The notes under the pieces were generated by a model. That model was not told the DNA's origin and searched no databases. It saw nothing but the letters and a program-made list of their open reading frames with translations. The translations under genes and the position numbers were made by a program. This document shows, piece by piece, positions 1 to 5,333 of a stretch of 5,333 nt of DNA. The stretch is from Bacteroidaceae bacterium (lineage in GTDB: Bacteria; Bacteroidota; Bacteroidia; Bacteroidales; Bacteroidaceae), in assembly GCA_028707655.1 (NCBI GenBank), contig JAQWAN010000155.1, positions 1 to 5,333 on the forward strand. Reading direction: 5' to 3'. Each line of letters opens with the position of its first letter. Position 1 is the stretch's first letter.

Positions 1-1
1 T

Positions 2-169
2 GCTCTGTTTACCGGTTGGTATTTGGATAAAGCTATTATGTGGAGGGAGATATCCAATAATGGAACCTTAAAAGTTCGATTTTTCCGTTTGTATATTTTT
101 ATCTTAAAATTTATTGCACCTATTGCCATTCTTTGTATCTTTCTAAATGAATTACATTTGTTTGGCTAA
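2..169 (+). CDS. Sodium-dependent transporter, NSS/SNF family, C-terminal fragment
   Basis: This is the last 55 residues of a gene that begins left of the window, read in the frame that ends at TAA 167-169. The fragment has a short hydrophilic loop with WYLDK and WREIS. A strongly hydrophobic segment follows at about fragment residues 27-49, containing KFIAPIAILCIFLNEL, and then a tail of a few residues. A last membrane helix with an F-I-A-P-I-A-I core close to the C-terminus is what I expect of bacterial neurotransmitter:sodium symporter homologues, which import amino acids or related solutes with Na+ across the inner membrane. The family call rests on this short tail only; the substrate cannot be told. 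Another multi-pass transporter remains possible. The next gene starts 2 bp after the stop, so the two are probably co-transcribed. Confidence 0.62.
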   Translation, partial: ALFTGWYLDKAIMWREISNNGTLKVRFFRLYIFILKFIAPIAILCIFLNELHLFG

Positions 170-171
170 TC

Positions 172-1074
172 ATGTGGAAAGATTTCTTTTATTATTCTAA
201 AAAAGAGCAACGTGGTCTTATCTTGCTGAGTTGCATAACACTGATTGTTGTAGGCTTTACCTCTTATTCTTTGTTGCAACCAGCTAGTCAGCCACCACTT
301 GCCTCACCAACATTAGTGGCTTGTTACGATTCGTTTCGTACCTCTGTTCGTTTACAGCAAGAAAAGCGATTTAAACATCGTTACCCAACACGTGCCAAAC
401 ATCCTGTTCGGTTGTCACGGTTCGACCCCAACCGAGCCGACTCTATCCAACTGCTCGAAGAGGGACTTTCTCCCTATGTGGTGTATTCTATTTTGCAATA
501 TAGACGTAAAGGTGGTGTGTTTAGAACCCCAAAGGCATTGGGTAAGATATATGGAATGAAAAAGCAGGATATGCAGCGAATAGCGGCGTATATACAAATT
601 GACTCCTCTTTTCAGATACATAGGGACACGAGTAGATGGAAAAAGTATAAAAGGGATACCCTGCTTTATTATAAATATCCCACGCTGCGGCAGCTTGCTT
701 TGAATAGAGTAGATACCGCCGAATTGAAAAAGGTGCCAGGTATCGGTAGCGGATTAGCCAAGATGATAGTTGCCTATCGCCGCCGTTTAGGTGGTTTTTT
801 TACTGTTCAACAACTACGAGAGATAAACTATATGCCCGATTCCCTTCTGAAATGGTTTCATATAGAGCAGCCCCCTTTGCCTGTTCTTAAGGTGAATCAC
901 TTTAGTTTAGAGCGACTTCGTTCTCATCCTTATCTTAATTTCTATCAAGCAAAAGTGATTGTTACCTATCGACGGAAAAAGGGTGTATTAAAAAATAGCC
1001 ATCAACTCTCTCTCTATGAAGAGTTCACAGCAAAAGATCTAGAGCGGCTCTCTCCATATCTCTCTTTTGAGTAG
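172..1074 (+). CDS. Membrane-anchored protein with three helix-hairpin-helix modules (ComEA-like)
   Basis: This is a 300-residue protein. Residues 1-14 are charged (MWKDFFYYSKKEQR), and a single hydrophobic helix at about 15-36 suggests an inner-membrane anchor. Three helix-hairpin-helix (HhH) modules follow, at about 84-143 (FDPNRAD...), 177-232 (LNRVDTAELKKVPGIG...) and 238-298 (VNHFSLERL...). Each has the pattern 'N/D-x-A/T...L...I..YR+..GGF/GVL...L..I/LY'. Only module 2 keeps the canonical hairpin V-P-G-I-G (188-192) that contacts the DNA backbone; modules 1 and 3 have degenerate hairpins. In known families such repeats bind DNA non-specifically, as ComEA does during DNA uptake, but many Bacteroidota members of this type have no proven role, so a competence function is not assigned. 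The region between the anchor and module 1 (about 55-82) is basic. ATG 172 is chosen because it follows the previous stop by 2 bp and leaves the anchor intact. No Shine-Dalgarno sequence is visible. Confidence 0.85.
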   Translation: MWKDFFYYSKKEQRGLILLSCITLIVVGFTSYSLLQPASQPPLASPTLVACYDSFRTSVRLQQEKRFKHRYPTRAKHPVRLSRFDPNRADSIQLLEEGLSPYVVYSILQYRRKGGVFRTPKALGKIYGMKKQDMQRIAAYIQIDSSFQIHRDTSRWKKYKRDTLLYYKYPTLRQLALNRVDTAELKKVPGIGSGLAKMIVAYRRRLGGFFTVQQLREINYMPDSLLKWFHIEQPPLPVLKVNHFSLERLRSHPYLNFYQAKVIVTYRRKKGVLKNSHQLSLYEEFTAKDLERLSPYLSFE

Positions 1075-1077
1075 GAT

Positions 1078-1725
1078 TTAGATAATACCATCTTTGATAT
1101 GTAGACTCCGATCGGTTAATGCCGCTAGCTCCTTGTCGTGTGTCACAATAACAAAGGTCTGTTCAAATTGGTTGCGCAAGTCAAAAAAGAGCTGGTGGAG
1201 CTCTTGTTTGTTGGTGGAGTCGAGACTGCCCGATGGTTCATCCGCAAGAATCACTTTTGGTTGGTTGATAAGTGCTCTAGCAACGGCAACCCGTTGTTTC
1301 TCTCCGCCAGATAGCTCGTTGGGCTTATGATTGGCACGTGCGGTGATATCCATAAAACGCATAATATCTTTTGCTCTTTGCTCTATCTCTTTGCCCGATT
1401 TCCCAGCAATATAAGCGGGTATTAAAATATTCTCTAGAGCGGTAAACTCAGGTAGCAATTGATGGAACTGAAACACAAAGCCAATGTGTTGATTCCTAAA
1501 TTGCGCCAGTTGTTTATTGCTGAATTCTTGTATCTCTGTGCCATTCATAATCAACCGGCCGCTGTCTGCTTTATCTAAGGTACCCATGATTTGTAGGAGT
1601 GTGGTTTTTCCTGCACCACTCTTTCCCTCAATACTCACAATCTCTCCCTTCTCTATCGTTAGGTTGATACCCTTCAGTACTTCTAATGCTCCAAAATGTT
1701 TGGTGATTCCTTCTAGTTTAATCAT
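1078..1725 (-). CDS. lolD: ABC transporter ATP-binding protein, LolD-like (lipoprotein export)
   Basis: This 215-residue single-domain ABC ATPase has every nucleotide-binding motif intact. Walker A is GKSGAGKT (34-41), the Q-loop glutamine is Q86, and the signature is LSGGE (138-142). Walker B is VILADEP (158-164) with catalytic E163, followed by the D-loop SGSLD (165-169) and switch histidine H196. The Q-loop context FQFHQLLPEFTALEN (85-99) closely resembles LolD, the ATPase of the LolCDE complex that extracts outer-membrane lipoproteins from the inner membrane. MacB and FtsE relatives usually differ at this point. Length fits the family. No LolC/LolE-type permease lies beside it, so its partner must be encoded elsewhere. 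It is the last gene of the leftward operon: its ATG overlaps the end of tcdA by 8 nt (ATGATTAA), which suggests coupled translation. The LolD subfamily is likely; a different LolD/MacB-type export substrate cannot be excluded. Confidence 0.86.
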   Translation of the reverse strand: MIKLEGITKHFGALEVLKGINLTIEKGEIVSIEGKSGAGKTTLLQIMGTLDKADSGRLIMNGTEIQEFSNKQLAQFRNQHIGFVFQFHQLLPEFTALENILIPAYIAGKSGKEIEQRAKDIMRFMDITARANHKPNELSGGEKQRVAVARALINQPKVILADEPSGSLDSTNKQELHQLFFDLRNQFEQTFVIVTHDKELAALTDRSLHIKDGII

Positions 1726-2437
1726 GTTGGCTTAATTTCCGGATAACATATTCTGCTAAATAACAACCAAAGATTGCTGGCATATAGCTAATGGTTCCTG
1801 CTGTTGATTTCTTGTTCTTTTCGCTGACAAGAAGAATACTATCTATATCTGCTTTCTCTGTACTAAAAACCACAGGGAGTTTACGTCGAAACTTCATTCG
1901 CTTAAATCGTTTGCGCACAGCTCTACTCAGTCCACAATGATAGGTCTCCCATAAATCGCCAAACCGTACTTGGGTAATATCTTTTTTGGCACCAGAGCCC
2001 ATACTAGAGATGATGGGTATCTTTCTGGTTAATGCTTCGTAGATAAGAGCACATTTGGGACTAAGGGTATCGATGGCATCTACAATAAAATCGAATGCGT
2101 GTTGCGCCAAGAAATCGGGCAGTGTCTCCTCTGTAATAAAGGTGGCAATGCCCTCTATCTTAATAGCTGGATTAATATCTAGGCAACGCTGTATGGCTAG
2201 ATCCACTTTACGCTCTCCAATGGTGGAGTGTAGGGCATATATCTGACGGTTAATATTACTATCGGTTACCATGTCCGTATCAATCAGGGTTAATTGACCT
2301 ATGCCTGCTCGGCATAACATTTCTGCGGCATAACCTCCAACGCCTCCTACTCCAACAATGAGTACATGTGCCTGTTGTAGTGCTTGTAAAGATGCATCTC
2401 CTACTAACAGAGATGTTCTTTCATTCCAATTATTCAT
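1718..2437 (-). CDS. tcdA: tRNA threonylcarbamoyladenosine dehydratase (TcdA/CsdL, E1-like)
   Basis: This 239-residue protein has the E1/ThiF/MoeB fold. The nucleotide-binding loop is GVGGVG (29-34) after a hydrophobic strand, followed by LIDTD (51-55), the NxNRQ motif (61-65) that helps bind ATP, and VDAIDT (119-124). The segment SSMGSGAKKDIT...DLWETYHCGLSRAVRKRFKR (about 144-180) fits TcdA, which in the family has the pattern S-M-G-x-G-x-K-x-D followed by a basic helix. It does not fit the longer MoeB or ThiF proteins with CxxC zinc sites, and no CxxC pair is present. TcdA uses ATP to cyclise t6A at position 37 of ANN-decoding tRNAs to ct6A, improving decoding, and acts in the cytoplasm. 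The expected sulfur-relay partners CsdA/CsdE are not in the window. Its start overlaps the antiporter stop by 8 nt (ATGAATAA), and its stop overlaps the lolD start by 8 nt. Confidence 0.88.
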   Translation of the reverse strand: MNNWNERTSLLVGDASLQALQQAHVLIVGVGGVGGYAAEMLCRAGIGQLTLIDTDMVTDSNINRQIYALHSTIGERKVDLAIQRCLDINPAIKIEGIATFITEETLPDFLAQHAFDFIVDAIDTLSPKCALIYEALTRKIPIISSMGSGAKKDITQVRFGDLWETYHCGLSRAVRKRFKRMKFRRKLPVVFSTEKADIDSILLVSEKNKKSTAGTISYMPAIFGCYLAEYVIRKLSQHD

Positions 2438-4568
2438 TACTTGCTTTTCTGTTTTTTCTCCACCATTTTCTCAAATGAATACGTGGCGCATTGTCGGCCT
2501 CTAAACGAGGGTCGGTAAAGGATACTAAATTTGCTGGGTCGCCATATTGGTCGGGGAAAATAAGCATGATGCCACAATGTGTAAAGTGTTTACGTAGGGC
2601 TGTTGCTGTTTTATCTATCGACCATTCATAGGAGATAGAACCCGGTCTACCTTGAATAACCACGAATAGATGGTCATCGTTGATGGTTTTAGCTAAATCG
2701 ATAATATTAGCCTCTTTTTCAAATGGAAGGAAAGTGGTGCGCATTTTCGTGTAATAATGCTGTGTGTATTGTTGAATATAGGGGATGGTGTTAGGGTCTG
2801 CATGGAAAAGGATGCGACAGCCTAGTTGTTCATCTATACGTGCAATACGGTCAATCCATTTATGAAAGCCCGACTCATATTCTGCACGAGGGGGAACAAG
2901 CACCACGATACGTCGTAGAGTGTTCATTGGTATTTGTGCTTTTAGAAGAATCACCTGTTTATGCGTGTTCTTAAGCAGATCTAGGGTAATGGCTCCTAAG
3001 TTGGAATCGGTGAAGGATGATTTTTTATGTAGTCCTATAATAATTTCTGAACAATCGTTTTCTTTTAAGGTATGTACAATGCTAACGGCAATGTTTGTGC
3101 TTACCCTATTCTGGGCATATAGTTTTACATCGGCCGCTGCTGCATGCTTCATGGCTAGCTCCAGAATCTCTTTGTCTTCGGCAAATTGAACCTTTTCGTC
3201 GGTACTGTCAAACATTACATGTACGCCAATAAGTGGATGATTTTGCTTTGTGCTTCGCATCATCACCGCTGTTGTTACTAGCTCTTCCACGGTTTCTGGA
3301 TTGGAGAGAGAGAGTAATATTTTTTCTTTTTCTTTATCGACTTTTTTATTAGAAACCTCTTTTTCTGCTAAGGTTAGTTTCTTAGCAGCCATTTCTGTGG
3401 CAATAGAACTAATCAAGCAAGATCCCAATATCATGATAACAATACCATTGAGCTCATCATTGTTCATCATATAGGTGTTTTCTGCTATCAAGGTTTTTGT
3501 ACCAATCATAACCATGGCTAACGCACCTGCTGCATGGGCATTGCTTAAGCCAAACATAATTTGACGCTCGCTGGAGTTCATATGGAAAATTTTCTGTGTT
3601 AGAAAAGCAGCAATCCATTTAGTACTTGTGGCAACGGCTAAGATAACAAAAACAACAAACAGGGTATCTCCACCCTCAAAAAGAGTTTTGATATTGATAA
3701 GCATACCTACACCAACTAGAAAATAGGGAATAAACAGGGCGTTTCCAACAAATTCTATACGGTTCATTAGAGGAGACACATGTGGAATTAGTCGGTTGAG
3801 TACAACACCTGCTATAAAGGCCCCTAAAATATCTTCTAACCCAATCAGCTCTGCTAATGCTGCACTTAAAAAGAGCAAGGATAAGATAAAGATATACTGC
3901 ATGATGCTATCGCTATATTTTTTAAAGAAATAGCGGGTGATGCGTGGATAAATATAGATAGTACCTACACAGTAGGCAATGCACTTAAGGAGAAACAGTA
4001 GCCAGAAAGAGGCTCCTCTTTCTTCGTTGTAATGTCCTGATATAGTGGCTAATATAAAAAGGGAGAGCACAACAGCCACCATGGTTCCTCCAATAGAGAT
4101 GGAAACGCTGGAGTGTTTGCCCAGTCCCATATTACTTACAATAGGATAGGTCACAGGTGTATGGTCCGCAATGATACAAGCTAAGAGCACCGAGGCAAGT
4201 AGGCCATAGCCTAATAGATAGACGCTACTATAGTAGCCCACAACAAATGGAATGGTAAAGGTTAATAAACCAAAAATGAGCCCCTGCTTTTTGTTCTGCA
4301 TGAATCCTCGAATATCCATCTCTAGTCCCGCTAAGAACATGATATAGAGAATACCAACTTTCCCAAAGAGTTCGAAACTACTATCTCTCTCTAGAATATT
4401 AAAACCATATTTACCAATGAGTATACCCGCTAAAATCATTCCGATGATGTGCGGTATTCGTAGTTTTTGCAGTAATAGCGGTGCAAAAAGAATGATGGAT
4501 AACATAATAAAGAAGATCCATGTAGGATGTGTAATTGGTAGTTGAAAGCTGATGTTGAGTAAAATCAT
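2430..4568 (-). CDS. CPA2-family cation/proton antiporter with C-terminal Usp-like tail
   Basis: This is a 712-residue inner-membrane protein. Residues 1 to about 395 form a Na+/H+-exchanger domain with about 12-13 hydrophobic segments. Recognisable CPA2 landmarks are RIPHIIGMILAGILIG (37-52), ILYIMFLAGLEMD (73-85), EDILGAFIAGVVLNRLIP (245-262), IPYFLVGVGMLIN (280-292) and FGLSNAHAAGALA (339-351). A charged linker rich in Lys and Glu (about 396-416) leads to two tandem alpha/beta domains resembling universal stress protein domains. The first (about 417-545) keeps a partial nucleotide-loop pattern around IIIGLHKK and NLGAIT; the second (about 551-700) has no recognisable ATP motif. Known relatives exchange Na+ or K+ for H+, and the tail is expected to regulate transport. 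The ion is not predictable here, and the usual ion-binding aspartate in the sixth hydrophobic segment appears replaced by V166 (see findings). It is the first gene of the leftward operon, starting at ATG 4566-4568 after an A-rich leader. Confidence 0.86.
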   Translation of the reverse strand: MILLNISFQLPITHPTWIFFIMLSIILFAPLLLQKLRIPHIIGMILAGILIGKYGFNILERDSSFELFGKVGILYIMFLAGLEMDIRGFMQNKKQGLIFGLLTFTIPFVVGYYSSVYLLGYGLLASVLLACIIADHTPVTYPIVSNMGLGKHSSVSISIGGTMVAVVLSLFILATISGHYNEERGASFWLLFLLKCIAYCVGTIYIYPRITRYFFKKYSDSIMQYIFILSLLFLSAALAELIGLEDILGAFIAGVVLNRLIPHVSPLMNRIEFVGNALFIPYFLVGVGMLINIKTLFEGGDTLFVVFVILAVATSTKWIAAFLTQKIFHMNSSERQIMFGLSNAHAAGALAMVMIGTKTLIAENTYMMNNDELNGIVIMILGSCLISSIATEMAAKKLTLAEKEVSNKKVDKEKEKILLSLSNPETVEELVTTAVMMRSTKQNHPLIGVHVMFDSTDEKVQFAEDKEILELAMKHAAAADVKLYAQNRVSTNIAVSIVHTLKENDCSEIIIGLHKKSSFTDSNLGAITLDLLKNTHKQVILLKAQIPMNTLRRIVVLVPPRAEYESGFHKWIDRIARIDEQLGCRILFHADPNTIPYIQQYTQHYYTKMRTTFLPFEKEANIIDLAKTINDDHLFVVIQGRPGSISYEWSIDKTATALRKHFTHCGIMLIFPDQYGDPANLVSFTDPRLEADNAPRIHLRKWWRKNRKASNE

Positions 4569-4601
4569 ACTGTATTTCTTTTAGAATGAAGACTTCTCTT
4601 G

Positions 4602-4609
4602 CAAAATAA
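4602..4609 (-). promoter_or_regulatory. Possible -7 element for the leftward antiporter-tcdA-lolD operon
   Basis: On the minus strand this reads TTATTTTG, one mismatch from the Bacteroidota -7 consensus TAnnTTTG. It lies about 33 bp before the antiporter ATG. No clear TTG-type -33 element is found at the usual distance. A second copy of the same octamer lies on the minus strand at 4651-4658, so the assignment between the two is open. Confidence 0.3.
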
Positions 4610-4641
4610 CAAAAAAGAACTGACAGTTAGAAAAAAACGGC

Positions 4642-4649
4642 TACTTTTG
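4642..4649 (+). promoter_or_regulatory. Bacteroidota-type -7 promoter element for aroK
   Basis: TACTTTTG is a perfect match to the Bacteroidota -7 consensus TAnnTTTG, 28 bp before the aroK ATG. This gives a short A/T-rich leader with no Shine-Dalgarno sequence, normal for the phylum. The -33 TTTG element is not clear; CTGACA at 4620-4625 is the best upstream hexamer. The element overlaps an inverted repeat, TTTTG-T-CAAAA (4645-4655). Confidence 0.55.
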
Positions 4650-4677
4650 TCAAAATAAATTAATAGATAAATAGAGC

Positions 4678-5220
4678 ATGTCACGAATATTTTTAGTTGG
4701 CTTTATGGGTGTTGGAAAAACAACGCTTGGAAAGGCACTTGCCAAAAAAGCTGGTTTTTCTTTTTTAGATTTAGATGCATATATAGAAACACGTATGCAG
4801 CAATCTATTCGTCAGTTGTATACGGCGTTGCAGGAGGAGAAGTTTCGCCTATTAGAAAAGCAAATGTTACACGAGGTTGCTGAGATGGAGGACGTAGTGA
4901 TTTCAACTGGTGGAGGAACGCCCTGTTTCTTTGATAATATGTTGTGGATGAATAAGCGGGGAAAAACCGTTTTCTTACAAGCAACGTTGGAGGTGTTGTT
5001 TGCGCGTTTAAAAGTTGGGCGAGAGACGCGTCCTTTGCTTGCTAATTTAACGGATAAGGAGTTAAAGCTTTTTATCGATTCTCGTTTAAAAGAGCGCCTT
5101 CCCTTCTATCAATTAGCTGTTTATTCCTATTCGTCTGACCATCTAGAGAGTTTAGCCGAATTAGATAATTCTGTGGAGGAGCTGCTAGATTTGTTAGCAG
5201 AAGATAAAACTTTAAAATAA
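4678..5220 (+). CDS. aroK: Shikimate kinase
   Basis: This 180-residue P-loop kinase phosphorylates shikimate at the 3-OH with ATP, the fifth step of the shikimate pathway to chorismate and the aromatic amino acids, in the cytoplasm. Walker A is GFMGVGKT (8-15). The shikimate-binding residues expected for the family are present: D33 in DLDAYIE, R57 in EEKFR, the GGG loop in STGGGTPC (76-83) and R140 in KERLPFY. The LID arginine is R118 in GRETRPL. Length is normal for AroK (about 170-180 residues) and all key residues are intact, so it should be active. ATG 4678 is chosen because it lies 28 bp after a good -7 element and puts the P-loop at the usual distance from the N-terminus. It is divergent from the antiporter operon and is followed by a probable speA on the same strand. 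Confidence 0.95.
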   Translation: MSRIFLVGFMGVGKTTLGKALAKKAGFSFLDLDAYIETRMQQSIRQLYTALQEEKFRLLEKQMLHEVAEMEDVVISTGGGTPCFFDNMLWMNKRGKTVFLQATLEVLFARLKVGRETRPLLANLTDKELKLFIDSRLKERLPFYQLAVYSYSSDHLESLAELDNSVEELLDLLAEDKTLK

Positions 5221-5271
5221 GTAGATGAAAAGATATCTTTCTTGCTTGTAAAGAATAGATTAATGTGTATT

Positions 5272-5298
5272 GTTGTGCGTTAAAACAACTAATTTTTT
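5272..5298 (+). terminator. Weak hairpin plus T-run after aroK, possible terminator
   Basis: GTTGT (5272-5276) and ACAAC (5285-5289) can pair as a 5-bp stem with an 8-nt loop, followed 3 nt later by six T (5293-5298). The stem is short and only two of five pairs are G-C, so it may be chance. If real it would separate aroK from the next gene, whose ATG is 15 bp further on. Confidence 0.2.
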
Positions 5299-5313
5299 GA
5301 AGTAAAAGATAGA

Positions 5314-5333
5314 ATGAGAAAATGGCGTATTGA
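5314..5333 (+). CDS. speA: Start of a probable biosynthetic arginine decarboxylase (truncated by window edge)
   Basis: Only the first codons are present: ATG AGA AAA TGG CGT ATT GA, giving M-R-K-W-R-I and then D or E. As I recall, Bacteroidota biosynthetic arginine decarboxylases (SpeA) start MRKWRIEDS, and speA commonly follows aroK in Bacteroides genomes. SpeA is a PLP enzyme that converts arginine to agmatine for polyamine synthesis. The ATG follows an A-rich stretch (agtaaaagatagaATG) in good translational context. Six residues cannot prove a family, so the call depends on this N-terminal signature plus gene order. Confidence 0.55.

Noticed and set aside
415..621. A 68-codon minus-strand open frame opposite the HhH gene
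   Set aside because: It is antisense to a well-supported coding region, with no family resemblance and no promoter-like context.
1094..1735. Open frames of 70-80 codons on the plus strand opposite lolD
   Set aside because: They lie fully antisense to a gene with intact ABC motifs, have no recognisable domains and show cysteine/serine-rich composition typical of reverse-complement shadows.
1718..2437. Assignment as MoeB, ThiF or a ubiquitin-like-conjugation E1
   Set aside because: No CxxC zinc-binding pairs are present, the length is short, and the SMGSGAKKD segment with its following basic helix fits TcdA. No ThiS/MoaD-like gene is adjacent.
2920..3474. Plus-strand open frames opposite the antiporter's cytoplasmic tail
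   Set aside because: The minus-strand reading is a continuous 712-codon gene with clear CPA2 motifs; the opposite frames show no independent coding signal.
5229..5240. Perfect 12-nt palindrome AAAGATATCTTT just after the aroK stop
   Set aside because: It is A/T-rich and has no loop, T-run or second copy in the window. Such a palindrome is expected by chance in this base composition and no regulator can be named.
1..5333. CRISPR arrays, transposons, phage genes, toxin-antitoxin pairs, tRNA or rRNA genes, or a new defence system
   Set aside because: No spaced direct repeats, transposase motifs, terminal inverted repeats or RNA-gene signatures were seen by reading. Apart from the partial end genes every coding region belongs to a recognisable family, and no intergenic stretch exceeds about 110 bp.

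Overview
The window looks like an ordinary housekeeping stretch of a Bacteroidales (Bacteroidota) chromosome. The evidence is the low-to-moderate G+C, the absence of Shine-Dalgarno sequences before most starts, a perfect Bacteroidota-type -7 element (TAnnTTTG) before the shikimate kinase gene, and protein variants typical of the phylum. These variants include a membrane-anchored protein with three helix-hairpin-helix modules, a CPA2 antiporter with a long Usp-like tail, and a protein starting MRKWRIE just after aroK. The genus cannot be fixed from the sequence.

Layout: (1) 2-169 (+) is the C-terminal end of a sodium-dependent transporter of the NSS type. (2) 172-1074 (+) starts 2 bp later and encodes the membrane-anchored helix-hairpin-helix protein. 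(3) Three leftward genes follow, converging on the first pair with only 3 bp between stop codons. In transcription order they are a CPA2-family cation/proton antiporter (4568-2430), the tRNA t6A-modifying dehydratase TcdA (2437-1718) and a LolD-like ABC ATPase (1725-1078). Each junction in this operon is an 8-nt start/stop overlap. (4) A 109-bp divergent intergenic region (4569-4677) carries promoter elements. (5) 4678-5220 (+) is aroK, followed after 93 bp by the first codons of a probable speA that runs off the right edge.

The genes do not form one pathway. The leftward operon joins ion transport, tRNA modification and probably lipoprotein export. The rightward side joins aromatic amino acid synthesis and probably polyamine synthesis. 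I see no mobile element, CRISPR array, RNA gene, phage gene or defence system, and I do not claim a new system. The observation most worth a second look is in the antiporter. The transmembrane position where CPA2 proteins usually keep an ion-binding aspartate appears to be valine (V166), while an aspartate (D135) sits in the preceding helix where I expect a small polar residue.
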